Shown: positions 46,839 through 55,065 of the stretch, one piece after another
How positions within the stretch are numbered: the first letter of the stretch is position 1
Layout: each line of letters opens with the position of its first letter
NCBI RefSeq assembly: GCF_015694735.1
Contig: NZ_JADQDP010000005.1
Span: forward strand, 124,001 to 188,000
Direction: 5' to 3'
Source: Hymenobacter properus
Lineage (GTDB): Bacteria > Bacteroidota > Bacteroidia > Cytophagales > Hymenobacteraceae
DNA: 64,000 nt
The notes under the pieces: model-generated
Database searches by the model: none
Told to the model about the DNA's origin: nothing
The model's input: only the letters and a program-made list of their open reading frames with translations
Translations under genes and position numbers: made by a program

Positions 46839-47474
46839 ATGAAAAGACATTTCGCTCCGCTTCTGGCCGCGCTGACTACTTCGTTTCTGATGGCTAGCTG
46901 CGGCAACGACAAGCCCGCCACCACCGAAACCGAAACCACCAGCACGGTAAACCCGGCCGACTCTATTGCGGCCGCGGCCGGCGATTCGGCCCGAATGGCC
47001 AAGCCCGGTGGTGTGATGGTGGACGGTGTAGCCATGACGGCCGATAAGAACATCGTAGAAAACGCCTCGGCCGCCAAAAGCGTGAGTACGCTCGTGGCAG
47101 CCGTGAAGCAGGCCGGCCTGGTCGAAACCCTGAGCGGCGCCGGCCCCTTCACCGTCTTCGCGCCCACCAATGCCGCCTTCGACAAACTGCCCAAGGGCGC
47201 TCTGGCTGGCCTGATGGACGAAGCCAGCAAGGCTAACCTGAAAGGGGTGCTCACTTACCACGTCATCCCCGGCCGCCTGGTGGCCGCCGACCTGCGCGAC
47301 GGCCAGGAACTGACCACCGTGAACGGCGAGAAGCTGCACATTGCCGTGAAAGACGGCAAGGTGATGGTGAGCAACGGCAAGGACGCGCCCGCCACCGTGC
47401 AAATTGCCGACGTGATTTCCAGCAACGGCGTGACGCATGTCATCGACGGCGTGGTGCTGCCCCTGGCGAAGTAA
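46839..47474 (+). CDS. Fasciclin-domain lipoprotein
   Basis: The 211-residue product has a lipoprotein signal with lipobox LMASC (Cys21). A Thr/Glu/Ala-rich linker (about 25-75) follows, then one fasciclin (FAS1) domain (about 78-211) with the H1 motif GPFTVFAPTNAAFDKLP and H2 region LTYHVIPGRLVAADL, ending ISSNGVTHVIDGVVLP. FAS1 domains mediate adhesion or protein contacts at the cell surface. The linker would carry the domain away from the membrane. TACATTAG (46792-46799) is an imperfect promoter box. Confidence 0.92.
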   Translation: MKRHFAPLLAALTTSFLMASCGNDKPATTETETTSTVNPADSIAAAAGDSARMAKPGGVMVDGVAMTADKNIVENASAAKSVSTLVAAVKQAGLVETLSGAGPFTVFAPTNAAFDKLPKGALAGLMDEASKANLKGVLTYHVIPGRLVAADLRDGQELTTVNGEKLHIAVKDGKVMVSNGKDAPATVQIADVISSNGVTHVIDGVVLPLAK

Positions 47475-47484
47475 GGCGTTTGTC

Positions 47485-47692
47485 ATTGCGAAGCCGCAGC
47501 CGAAGCAATCCGTGCTTTTCTCAGCGACTAACCTTCTACTGTGACAAAGCCCCGGTACCACAATGGTGCCGGGGCTTTCTGTTTACAAAAAAGGCGTTAT
47601 CACGACCCAGGGCTGGTCGCTGATGAGAGGAGGGATTAGCTTCGCTGAACTTCGTTTGCCGCGCTACGCTCGCCATGACAGACGGAGCATAG
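47485..47692. repeat. Degenerate palindromic repeat interrupted by a terminator
   Basis: GTCATTGCGAAGCCGCAGCC near 47485 and CGCTACGCTCGCCATGACAG near 47670 look like the outer arms of a family related to A-C. They are no longer fully complementary and enclose the terminator at 47546-47578. Confidence 0.45.
47546..47578 (+). terminator. Terminator of the fasciclin gene
   Basis: AAAGCCCCGGTACCA pairs with TGGTGCCGGGGCTTT around CAA, giving a stem of about 15 bp followed by TCTG. It is 71 nt after the stop codon. Confidence 0.8.
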
Positions 47693-47695
47693 GCG

Positions 47696-48655
47696 CTAGT
47701 GCCGGTTGTCTTCGCCGGCGAGCATGCTGAGGTAGCTGTCGTAGCGCGGGAGAGCAATACGGCCTTGGTCCACGGCTTCGCGCACGGCGCAGCCGGGTTC
47801 GCGGGTGTGCTGGCAGTTGTGGTAGCGGCACTGGCCCAGCAGGGCGCGGAACTCAGGGAAGTAGCCAGCTAGCTCGGCGGGTGGCAGGTCAACGAGTCCC
47901 AGTTCCTTAATGCCGGGCGTGTCGATGATGAAGGTGCCGGGGCGCACTTCCAGCATTTCGGCGAAAGTAGTGGTGTGCACGCCTTTGTCGGAGAACTCGC
48001 TGATTTCGGCGGTTTTCAGGTCGAGGTCGGGCACCAGGGCGTTGATGAGCGTGCTCTTGCCCACGCCGGAGTGGCCCGCGAGCAAGCTCACCTTGCCGTC
48101 GAGCAATTGGTCAATTTCGGCCACGCCCACGCCCATACTGGCAGCGCAAGCGCGGCTGGGATAGCCCAGACTGGCGTACATGCCCGCGATTTCGGCCTGG
48201 TAACCTAAGTCGTCATCGTCGTACAAGTCAGTTTTGTTGAACAGCAGCGTGACGGGAATATGATAGGCTTCGGCCGTGACCAAAAACCGGTCGATAAAGC
48301 CAAACGAAGTGGCCGGCGATACCAGCGTGACCACCAGCAGGGCTTGGTCGAGGTTGGCTGCCACCACGTGAACGTGACCGGTTTTGTGCACCGAGCGGCG
48401 CACGATGTAATTGCGACGCGGGGCAATGTGCGAAATCACGCCCGCGCCCTCGGCCTGGGCTTCCACGGTGAAATCGACGTGGTCGCCTACGGCCAGCGGG
48501 TTGCTGGCCTTCAGCCCCTTCATTTTGAACTTGCCCCGCAGTCGGCAGCGGTACAGCTGGCCGGAATCGGCGCGCACCACGTACCAGGAGCCCGTTGATT
48601 TGACCACGGTACCGTGCTGGAGCAAACTAGTGGATGGCGAAAATTCGGGCGTCAT
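47696..48655 (-). CDS. rsgA: Ribosome small-subunit GTPase RsgA
   Basis: The 319-residue product is a circularly permuted GTPase that helps late 30S maturation. Domain order is OB-fold (about 10-80), G4 FNKTDLYDDDD, G1 GHSGVGKSTLINAL, G3 DTPGIKELG, then a C-terminal zinc site C-x5-H-x-C (QCRYHNCQHTREPGCAVREA). ATG 48655 overlaps the Kdo transferase stop in ATGA, so the genes are coupled. A frame extension to 48826 lies wholly within the upstream gene and is rejected. Confidence 0.95.
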   Translation of the reverse strand: MTPEFSPSTSLLQHGTVVKSTGSWYVVRADSGQLYRCRLRGKFKMKGLKASNPLAVGDHVDFTVEAQAEGAGVISHIAPRRNYIVRRSVHKTGHVHVVAANLDQALLVVTLVSPATSFGFIDRFLVTAEAYHIPVTLLFNKTDLYDDDDLGYQAEIAGMYASLGYPSRACAASMGVGVAEIDQLLDGKVSLLAGHSGVGKSTLINALVPDLDLKTAEISEFSDKGVHTTTFAEMLEVRPGTFIIDTPGIKELGLVDLPPAELAGYFPEFRALLGQCRYHNCQHTREPGCAVREAVDQGRIALPRYDSYLSMLAGEDNRH

Positions 48656-49905
48656 AGGGCAGGAGTAAGGCTGGGCAACGCGGCCATGATGGTACGGGTG
48701 GCGCCCGCCTGGCCGTGCACGTAGTCGAGCAAAACGTCTTGCAGGCTCAGCCGCAAGTCTTCGTTGTGCCACAAAGGCGCGAAGGCGGCTTCCAGCTCTG
48801 CCGCATTGTGCACCGGGAAAGCGCATTTCAGCTGCACCAGCTCCACGGCTTCCTGAAACTTACCATAAGTTGGCCCAAAAAAGAGCGGCAGGCCAAATGC
48901 AGCAGCTTCTAGGGTATTGTGCAAGCCTTTGCCGAAGGCTCCGCCGATGTAGGCAAACTTGCCAAAGCGGTAGAGCTGGCTCAGCAGCCCCACATTATCG
49001 AAAAGCAGCACGCGGGCCTGGGCGGCATTGGCAGTCGTGGCCTGTGAGTAACGCAGCACCTGTCCCGGCAGGGCCGCTTCGACCAGGCGCAGGTTGGTTT
49101 CGGTGATTTCGTGCGGAGCCACCAGCACGCGCAACTGATGCTGGTATTTCTGCAGCAACGGCGTGAGGGCCGGCAAGTCTTCGGGCCAGCTGCTGCCCAC
49201 TACCAGCACCGGTGCGCCATCGGCTACGAAGGCATTCACCACGGGCAATTCACGTGGGGCGGAGGCTGCCGTGGCTACCACCGTGTCAAAGCGGGTATCG
49301 CCGGCCACGCTCACCTGCCTGATGCCGTGCTGGCGTAGTAATGCGGCCGAGCTTTCATTTTGTGTGAAAATGTGCGCAAAGCGCGCGAGAATGCCGCGAA
49401 AGAAACCGCCCCAAGGCTTAAAAAACACCTGTTCGGGCCGGAAAATGGCCGACACTACCACGGCCGGAATGCCGCGCCGGTGCGCTTCAGTGAGGAAGTG
49501 GTACCAGAACTCATACTTCACAAACACGATGAGGCGGGGCTGTACCGCATCCAGAAAAGCCCGGGCGTTGCGGCGCGTGTCCAGCGGCAGGTAGAAGATG
49601 TAGTCGGCCCCCGGCCAGTTTTTCCGGATTTCGTAGCCCGAAGGCGAGAAAAACGTGAGGACCACCTTGGTGCCGGGATGGGCCTTGCGATAAGCTTCTA
49701 GCAAGGGCCGCCCTTGCTCAAACTCGCCTAGGGAGGCGCAGTGAAACCACACCCGTGGCGCGGAGTCGGTGCTTAGCGTTTGACGAATGTGGGCCAGCAG
49801 GCCGCGCCGGCCGGCCACCCACGCCGCTGCCTTGGGCACAAACGGCGCCAGCAGGCGCAACAACAGGCCATACAGGCCTAGGCCAATGTTATAAAAGAAT
49901 AGCAA
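48652..49905 (-). CDS. waaA: 3-deoxy-D-manno-octulosonic acid (Kdo) transferase
   Basis: The 417-residue product is a GT30 glycosyltransferase adding Kdo to lipid A precursor at the inner membrane. An N-terminal hydrophobic anchor (LFFYNIGLGLYGLLLRLLAP) is followed by the acceptor-side domain with HCASLGEFEQGRPLLEAY (catalytic Glu). The CMP-Kdo-binding domain has VVGSSWPEDLPAL, LVAPHEI and YIGGAFGKGLHNTLEAAAFG. The start is TTG 49905, immediately after a perfect -7 box, so the mRNA may be leaderless. rsgA is the second gene. Confidence 0.93.
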   Translation of the reverse strand: MLFFYNIGLGLYGLLLRLLAPFVPKAAAWVAGRRGLLAHIRQTLSTDSAPRVWFHCASLGEFEQGRPLLEAYRKAHPGTKVVLTFFSPSGYEIRKNWPGADYIFYLPLDTRRNARAFLDAVQPRLIVFVKYEFWYHFLTEAHRRGIPAVVVSAIFRPEQVFFKPWGGFFRGILARFAHIFTQNESSAALLRQHGIRQVSVAGDTRFDTVVATAASAPRELPVVNAFVADGAPVLVVGSSWPEDLPALTPLLQKYQHQLRVLVAPHEITETNLRLVEAALPGQVLRYSQATTANAAQARVLLFDNVGLLSQLYRFGKFAYIGGAFGKGLHNTLEAAAFGLPLFFGPTYGKFQEAVELVQLKCAFPVHNAAELEAAFAPLWHNEDLRLSLQDVLLDYVHGQAGATRTIMAALPSLTPAL

Positions 49906-49909
49906 GCCC

Positions 49910-49917
49910 CAAAATTA
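49910..49917 (-). promoter_or_regulatory. -7 promoter box of waaA-rsgA
   Basis: The minus strand reads TAATTTTG, a perfect TAnnTTTG match, only 4 nt before TTG 49905. The predicted start coincides with the start codon. Confidence 0.5.
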
Positions 49918-49952
49918 CGAAACGATGCCCAAGGTCTCCGCCAGCCGGTAGT

Positions 49953-50537
49953 TTAAGCCGGGGTAGGTTCTTCCCAGTCGGCGGGGCAGGCCTCGCCATT
50001 CTTTTCGAAGTGCTGCAGCGCGTCAATCATCCGCAGGGCCTCGGTGAGGCTGCGGCCCAGTGGCCGGTCGTTCACTAGCTGGTGGCGCACAATGCCGTCG
50101 CGGTCGATGAGGAACAGGCCGCGGTAGGCGAGGGGCGAGCCTATGTAAGTCATCTCGCCCTGCTCGGTGTAATCGTAGTGGCCGCCCAGCACGTCGTAGT
50201 TGGCCGAAATGGTTTTGGTGGCGTCGGCCACCAGCGGGTACTTCACCCCGGCAATGCCGCCCTTGTCGCGCGGCATCAGCTGCCAGGCCAGGTGGGCGTA
50301 CTGCGTATCGGTGGAGCAGCCCACTACGGCAACGTTGCGCTTCTCAAATTCCGCCAGCCGGTCCTGGAATGCCAGAATTTCGGTGGGGCATACCCGGCTG
50401 AAATCAGCCGGGTAAAAATAGAACAGCACGTGCTTTTTGCCCAGGTAGCGGTCCAGTGAGAATTCTTCGTCGAAGGTGCCGTCAATCACGGCCGTGGCTT
50501 TAAAGGAAGGGGCGCGCTTGCCCACGAGAACTGCCAT
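49953..50537 (-). CDS. Typical 2-Cys peroxiredoxin (AhpC/Prx1 type)
   Basis: The 194-residue product reduces hydrogen peroxide and organic peroxides. The peroxidatic residue is Cys50 in FYPADFSRVCPTEI (usually PLDFTFVCPTEI), and the resolving Cys184 lies in GEACPADW. Other conserved stretches are VVGCSTDTQYAHLAW, YPLVADATKTISANYDVL and YRGLFLIDRDGIVRHQLVND. ATG 50537 is chosen because homology starts MAVLVGKRAPSF; the frame extends upstream into a palindromic repeat. No ahpF is adjacent, so thioredoxin is a likely reductant. Confidence 0.94.
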   Translation of the reverse strand: MAVLVGKRAPSFKATAVIDGTFDEEFSLDRYLGKKHVLFYFYPADFSRVCPTEILAFQDRLAEFEKRNVAVVGCSTDTQYAHLAWQLMPRDKGGIAGVKYPLVADATKTISANYDVLGGHYDYTEQGEMTYIGSPLAYRGLFLIDRDGIVRHQLVNDRPLGRSLTEALRMIDALQHFEKNGEACPADWEEPTPA

Positions 50538-50583
50538 TTGGTTGGGGTTAGATGTTAACTGAGCGTAATACGCACAAATTGAA

Positions 50584-50692
50584 AGAACGTCATGCCGAGC
50601 GCAGCCGAGGCGTCTCGCGTGCCGAAGTAAACCAATCGATTGGATTGCGTTGCGCACGCGAGATGCCTCGGCTGCGGTCGGCATGACGTTCT
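50584..50692. repeat. Palindromic intergenic repeat, family C copy 2
   Basis: AGAACGTCATGCCGAGCGCA is matched by a right arm ending in GGCATGACGTTCT at 50692 with one mismatch (GCGGTC for GCGCTC). It lies 17 nt beyond the enoyl-CoA hydratase stop codon. Confidence 0.85.
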
Positions 50693-50709
50693 ACTTTGTA
50701 CCTCTCGTT

Positions 50710-51483
50710 CTACCGCCCTTTAAAATCCGGCTTACGCTTTTCCACGAAGGCCGCCATGCCTTCCTTTTGGTCTTCGGAGGCGAAGGTGAGGTAGAAGTTC
50801 TTGCGCTCGAAGTGTAGGCCTTCTTCCAGGTGCGTTTCGAACACGCGGTTGATGGATTCCTTGGCCAGGCGGGCCGCCACTGGGCTCATGGCCGCAATGC
50901 GGGCAGCCAGGCGGAAGGCTTCCTCCAGGTACTGGCCCACGGGCACTACGCGGTTCACGAGGCCCACGCGGTGGGCTTCGTGGGCCGAAATGAATTCGCC
51001 GGTGAGTACCATTTCCATGGCTTTGGCCTTGCCCACGGCGCGGGCCAAGCGCTGGGTGCCGCCCGCGCCGGGCATGGTGCCCAGCCGGATTTCGGGCTGC
51101 CCGAACTGCGCCGTTTCAGAGGCCACCAGCATGTCGCAGGTCATGGCCAGCTCGCAGCCGCCCCCCAGCGCAAAGCCCGACACCGCCCCAATCAGCGGCT
51201 TGCGAAACCGCCGAATCTGCTCCAGCGTGGCAAACCGCTCGTCCAGAAACATGTCCACGGCCGTCTTGCCGGCCATCTCCTTGATGTCGGCCCCGGCCGC
51301 GAAAGCCCGCTCCGAGCCAGTGAGAACAACCACGCGCACCGCCTCATCGGCATCAAGCGCCTGCAGCGCGTCGCGGATTTCGCGCACCAGTTGACCATTC
51401 AGGGCATTGAGTTCTTTGGGCCGGTTGAGTTGGATGAGGGCCACGCCGGGGCGCGCCTGGGGGGTGATGAGAAGGAAGTCCAT
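50710..51483 (-). CDS. Enoyl-CoA hydratase/isomerase family protein
   Basis: The 257-residue product is a crotonase-fold enzyme, probably hydrating enoyl-CoA in fatty-acid breakdown. It has the CoA-binding oxyanion stretch AFAAGADIKEM, the catalytic region GFALGGGCELAMTCDMLVAS, and Glu residues in PEIRLGTMPGAGGTQRLARAVG; both Glu positions of classical hydratases are kept. The C-terminus reads AAFVEKRKPDFKGR, a common ending of this group. No other beta-oxidation gene is adjacent. Palindromic repeats bound the gene on both sides. Confidence 0.92.
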   Translation of the reverse strand: MDFLLITPQARPGVALIQLNRPKELNALNGQLVREIRDALQALDADEAVRVVVLTGSERAFAAGADIKEMAGKTAVDMFLDERFATLEQIRRFRKPLIGAVSGFALGGGCELAMTCDMLVASETAQFGQPEIRLGTMPGAGGTQRLARAVGKAKAMEMVLTGEFISAHEAHRVGLVNRVVPVGQYLEEAFRLAARIAAMSPVAARLAKESINRVFETHLEEGLHFERKNFYLTFASEDQKEGMAAFVEKRKPDFKGR

Positions 51484-51510
51484 GGGTGGAGTTGGCTTAG
51501 TGAAAAAAAT

Positions 51511-51609
51511 GAACGGTCATGCTGAGCGCAGCCGAAGCATCTCTACCGCGCAATGCAATTATTTGCTTTCTCGGTAGAGATGCTTCGGCTGCGCTCAGCA
51601 TGACCGTTC
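51511..51609. repeat. Palindromic intergenic repeat, family B copy 3
   Basis: GAACGGTCATGCTGAGCGCA is matched by its complement ending in ACCGTTC at 51609, 23 nt beyond the aspartate kinase stop codon. In the direction of that transcript the palindrome is followed by ATTTTTTTC, a good U-tract. Confidence 0.87.
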
Positions 51610-51632
51610 TTTAGGGTTGTTCTTAAAAGCAA

Positions 51633-52940
51633 TCAAGCCTGGCACACAAACTGAAACGTGCTGCGTGTGCGCTGCTCCAACAGTAGCCGCTTACCGGCCG
51701 TGAGTTGCGCGATACTCGCCGCGTCATAATTCTTAATTGTGAAAAGCTGCAAGCCGGTGTTGTAATGCAGCGTGAACTGTTCGCGCAGCAAATCGAGGAG
51801 TTGATGCACCCGCCGCTCCACAAAATCGGTGCACACCGAGAAGCTGATGGCCGAATTCTGCATCACATTAATTTTGAGCTTGGCCAGCGCCAGCGCCGCG
51901 AAAATCACGGCTAAATTTTCCTCCGAGATAAAAGAAAAGTCCTTGCTGGCGAAGGACAGCAGGCACTGGTCGGTTTTGCGGATGAAGGCGGGCGCCAGCG
52001 CCGGGTGCTGGCAGTCGTGAATGAGCGTGCCCGCCGCGGCCGGGTCCAGAAACGACTTCACGCGCAGCGGAATGTTGCGGTCGGCCAGCGGTTTCAGCGT
52101 TTTCGGGTGAATGACCGAGGCGCCGTAATAGGCCATTTCGATGGTTTCGCGGTAGCTGATTTCGGGGTAGCGCACCGTGTCGGGGAAGATTTTGGGGTCG
52201 GCATTCAGCAGGCCGGCTACATCCTTCCAGATGGTCACCGCCTCCGCCCGCAGGCAGTAGGCCAGGATGGCGGCTGTGTAGTCGGAGCCCTCACGGCCGA
52301 GGGTGGTGGTGCGGCCGTTGGCTGTGCCGCCGAGGAAGCCTTCAGTTACAATAATTGTGGCGTCTGTTAACGCCTTATTTACAAATTCACTTGTCTGTGC
52401 TTCCGTAACTGGCCAATCGACTTTGCCTTCGCGCCAAACTTCATCGGTTTGGAGTAGCAACTGCGCCGGAACATAGCGCACTGCTGTTGATAAGAATTGT
52501 GCGAGTGCAGAACTGGTTAAAAGAGCGGAAAACCGCTCACCATGGGACACTACTTGGTCGTAGCCTTGGTCATAAGATTCAGGCATGTGCACCTGATGCA
52601 TAAACTGCAGCTCTTCTGCGAGTGAAGTTGTAAGCTGTTGCAGTTGAAACTGTAGCTGCACAAGGTTAATGGTCGGAATAGATTCGGCCAGTTCCGTGCA
52701 AGCTTGCTTATGATAGTTCTCCAAAGCCGCCAGCTGCACCGAATAATCCTCGCCCCGGTACGCCAAATCGTAAATTACCTCCAGCGCATTCGTCGTCTTG
52801 CCCATCGCCGACACCACAATCATCAGCGGCCCCTGCGGCCCAAAGTCGCGCACGATGCGGCAGAGGTTGAGAATGGCCGCCGCGTCCTTCACCGACGCCC
52901 CCCCGAATTTGTAAACCTCAAGTCCCGGTATTTTCTCCAT
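51633..52940 (-). CDS. lysC: Aspartate kinase
   Basis: The 435-residue product phosphorylates aspartate, the first step to lysine, threonine, methionine and diaminopimelate. The kinase domain has VYKFGGASVKDAAAI, SHGERFSALL, TEGFLGGTANGRTTTLGREGSDYTA and ATLLNADPKIFP-like GLLNADPKIFPDTV. The C-terminal regulatory part (about 300-435) is an ACT region (DFSFISEENLAVIFAALALAKLKIN). It is a monofunctional enzyme with no homoserine dehydrogenase domain. A -7 box ends 6 nt before ATG 52940, so the mRNA may be leaderless and the upstream ATG at 52970 is excluded. Confidence 0.93.
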   Translation of the reverse strand: MEKIPGLEVYKFGGASVKDAAAILNLCRIVRDFGPQGPLMIVVSAMGKTTNALEVIYDLAYRGEDYSVQLAALENYHKQACTELAESIPTINLVQLQFQLQQLTTSLAEELQFMHQVHMPESYDQGYDQVVSHGERFSALLTSSALAQFLSTAVRYVPAQLLLQTDEVWREGKVDWPVTEAQTSEFVNKALTDATIIVTEGFLGGTANGRTTTLGREGSDYTAAILAYCLRAEAVTIWKDVAGLLNADPKIFPDTVRYPEISYRETIEMAYYGASVIHPKTLKPLADRNIPLRVKSFLDPAAAGTLIHDCQHPALAPAFIRKTDQCLLSFASKDFSFISEENLAVIFAALALAKLKINVMQNSAISFSVCTDFVERRVHQLLDLLREQFTLHYNTGLQLFTIKNYDAASIAQLTAGKRLLLEQRTRSTFQFVCQA

Positions 52941-52946
52941 AGGCCT

Positions 52947-52954
52947 CAAAAGTA
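52947..52954 (-). promoter_or_regulatory. -7 promoter box of lysC
   Basis: The minus strand reads TACTTTTG, a perfect TAnnTTTG match. The predicted start (about 52942) is at most a few bases from ATG 52940. Confidence 0.5.
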
Positions 52955-53099
52955 GGGCCGCCGCCTGCAAATGCGGTTTTTCAGGCCGTGCCCTAAAGCC
53001 TCAACCGTGCATAGCAAAGGCAAATTTGAGCTAACGTTTGCGCAACATCGACGCACTTTAACCCGCGCGGGAGGCCTAAAAACTTCGCCTCGGCTAGAG

Positions 53100-53107
53100 T
53101 AGCTTTG
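53100..53107 (+). promoter_or_regulatory. -7 promoter box of fbp
   Basis: TAGCTTTG is a perfect TAnnTTTG match, giving a start near 53112 and a leader of about 30 nt. Confidence 0.55.
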
Positions 53108-53141
53108 TTGCCCGTTCCCGCCATTTCATTTACTTATTTTT

Positions 53142-54203
53142 ATGGACCACAATAAGCTGGCGTTGCCCGTCGGTACTACCCTCGACCGCTTTATCATGCG
53201 TAAGCAGGAGGACTTTCCCTACGCTACGGGGGAGCTTTCGCAGCTGCTGCGCGACATTGCTCTGGCCGCCAAAATCGTCAACCGCGAAATCAACCGCTCC
53301 GGCCTCATCGACATCGCCGGTGCCTACGGCAGCCAGAACGTGCAGGGCGAGGACCAGCAGAAGCTCGACGTCATCGCCAACATCCGCTTCATCCGGGCCC
53401 TGCGCAACGGCGGCGAGGTCTGCACCATCATCTCGGAAGAAGACGACGAGATGATTCAGACCGGCAACAACCAAGGCAAGTACGTGGTGGCCATCGACCC
53501 CCTGGACGGCTCGTCGAACATCGACGTGAACGTGAGCATCGGTACCATCTTCAGCATCTACCGCCGCGTGTCGCCCACCGGACGCGAAGGCACCGCTGCC
53601 GACTGCCTGCAGCCCGGCACCCACCAGGTGGCCGCCGGCTACGTCATCTACGGCTCCAGCACCATGCTGGTGTACACCACTGGCAACGGCGTCAACGGCT
53701 TCACTTACGAACATTCGCTCGGAGAATTCTTCCTCTCGCACCCCGACATCATCACGCCCAAAACCGGCAGCATCTACTCCATCAACGAGGGTAGCTCCGA
53801 CTCGTTCTCGCCCGGCGTGGCCGCCTTCGTGCAGCATTGCAAAGACCAGCAGTTCTCGGCCCGCTACATCGGCTCGCTAGTGGCCGACTTCCACCGCAAC
53901 CTGCTCAAGGGCGGCATCTACGTGTACCCCGCCACCGCCAAAAACAAGAGCGGCAAGCTGCGCCTCATGTACGAGTGCAACCCGCTGGCCTTCATTGTGG
54001 AGCAAGCTGGCGGCAAAAGCAGCAACGGCACGCGCCGCACCATGGAAATCGAGCCCAAAATTCCGCACGAGCGCTGCCCCTTCTTTATCGGCAGCAAAGA
54101 GTTGGTCGAAAAAGCCGAAAGCTTCATCGCCAAGGACACCGAGGCCTGCGACCACAAGCCCGCCCCCGAGCCGACTCCCAAAAAAGCAGTAGCCGCCAAA
54201 TAA
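53142..54203 (+). CDS. fbp: Class I fructose-1,6-bisphosphatase
   Basis: The 353-residue product removes the 1-phosphate of fructose 1,6-bisphosphate in gluconeogenesis. Metal and substrate motifs are IISEEDDEMI, VVAIDPLDGSSNIDVNVSIG, FTYEHSLGEF and RYIGSLVADFHRNLLKGGIYVYP. KLRLMYECNPLAFIVEQAGG is the conserved C-terminal segment of the class. The final 20 residues are a Lys/Pro/Ala tail. It is a single gene with a strong terminator, shared opposite the DUF5606 gene. Confidence 0.95.
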   Translation: MDHNKLALPVGTTLDRFIMRKQEDFPYATGELSQLLRDIALAAKIVNREINRSGLIDIAGAYGSQNVQGEDQQKLDVIANIRFIRALRNGGEVCTIISEEDDEMIQTGNNQGKYVVAIDPLDGSSNIDVNVSIGTIFSIYRRVSPTGREGTAADCLQPGTHQVAAGYVIYGSSTMLVYTTGNGVNGFTYEHSLGEFFLSHPDIITPKTGSIYSINEGSSDSFSPGVAAFVQHCKDQQFSARYIGSLVADFHRNLLKGGIYVYPATAKNKSGKLRLMYECNPLAFIVEQAGGKSSNGTRRTMEIEPKIPHERCPFFIGSKELVEKAESFIAKDTEACDHKPAPEPTPKKAVAAK

Positions 54204-54218
54204 GGCGCGCTCATCAGC

Positions 54219-54256
54219 AGAAAAGGCCGCTCCTGTATCAGGAGCGGCCTTTTTTG
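54219..54256. terminator. Terminator between fbp and the DUF5606 gene
   Basis: AAAAGGCCGCTCCTG pairs with CAGGAGCGGCCTTTTTT around TAT. It has A-runs on the left and T-runs on the right, so it can end transcripts from both sides. Confidence 0.9.
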
Positions 54257-54272
54257 TTTAAGGCAAGGAGGG

Positions 54273-54932
54273 TTACTCCGCCTTCTTACGGCTTTTCTTC
54301 GCGGGCGCGACAGCTTCGGGGTTGCCTTCGGCCGTCGAGGCCGCGTCGGTTTCGCCAATTACGCCGCCGGTGCTCAGGGGCTCGTTGGCCGCGGGTTCTT
54401 CCGTGGCTTTGGCGCTTTTGCGCTTAGCCTTGGGCGCGGGCTTAGCAGCCGGAGCTTCGGCTGCAGCTTCAGGGGCCGGAGCTTCAGTGGCTGAAGCTTC
54501 GGTAGCAGGGGCTTCGGTAGCAGGCGCCTCGGCAGCGGCCTGATAGGGGCGGTGCTTGCTTACAATGCCGTACCAGTTGGCCAGTTTCTTAATGTCGGAC
54601 AAGTACACCCGGTCGCGGTCGTAATCAGGAATAACACCGGCCAGGAAGTCGGTCAGTTCGCCCTCACTCGACTTGGACGTGACGGGCGAAGCCGCTCCGT
54701 GCTTTTGGTAAATGCGCTCAAACACCTCCGTCAGCGGCACGGTTTGGTCGGGGTCCTGGGTGTAAATGGAGATTTCCGACAGTAGCGACACTTTGTTGCG
54801 AGCCGGAGCCAGCGTCCGGGTGGCTTTCTCGTCGAGGCTTTCGACCAGGACGCCGTGGCGGGCGGCGCGCACCAGGCGGTACAGGCCGGGCATGCCGCTG
54901 ATGGCGGCCAACTCTTGCAATTCGTAGGGCAT
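54273..54932 (-). CDS. DUF5606 domain protein with low-complexity tail
   Basis: The 219-residue product matches DUF5606, a small Bacteroidota family of unknown function, over residues 1-135: ELQELAAISGMPGLYRLV, GVLVESLDEKATR, VSLLSEISIYT, VPLTEVFERIYQKHG, YLSDIKKLANWYGIV. The remaining 80 residues are Ala/Pro/Glu repeats (EAPATEAPATEASATEAPA) and a basic end (KKSRKKAE), unusual in length for the family. The mRNA leader is about 109 nt and contains a long hairpin. A role in translation or RNA has not been shown. Confidence 0.8.
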   Translation of the reverse strand: MPYELQELAAISGMPGLYRLVRAARHGVLVESLDEKATRTLAPARNKVSLLSEISIYTQDPDQTVPLTEVFERIYQKHGAASPVTSKSSEGELTDFLAGVIPDYDRDRVYLSDIKKLANWYGIVSKHRPYQAAAEAPATEAPATEASATEAPAPEAAAEAPAAKPAPKAKRKSAKATEEPAANEPLSTGGVIGETDAASTAEGNPEAVAPAKKSRKKAE

Positions 54933-54944
54933 TGTAACTTAAAT

Positions 54945-55037
54945 GAGGAATGAAAAATGACGAATGAAGAATGAGGAACGAAAAACGAAAACGGGCCGCA
55001 AAGCCCTGCTTCATTCCTCGTTCCTCATTCTTCATTC
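54945..55037. repeat. Word-type inverted repeat in the DUF5606 leader
   Basis: GAATGAAGAATGAGGAACG (54962-54980) is matched by its exact complement at 55019-55037, a 19-bp stem with a 38-nt loop. A second pair, GAGGAATGAA (54945-54954) with TTCATTCCTC (55010-55019), crosses the first, so the two are alternatives or a pseudoknot. The arms consist of iterated AATGA/GGAATG words. Confidence 0.75.
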
Positions 55038-55045
55038 AACGAGGA

Positions 55046-55053
55046 CAAAACTA
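55046..55053 (-). promoter_or_regulatory. -7 promoter box of the DUF5606 gene
   Basis: The minus strand reads TAGTTTTG, a perfect TAnnTTTG match. The start near 55041 places the first base of the large hairpin almost at the 5' end of the mRNA. Confidence 0.5.
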
Positions 55054-55065
55054 CGACATCCCGGC

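Noticed and set aside
53142..54203. Overlapping frame at 53837-54427 continuing past fbp
   Set aside because: It is an out-of-frame shadow of fbp, Arg/Gln-rich and without any family resemblance; the fbp frame is complete.
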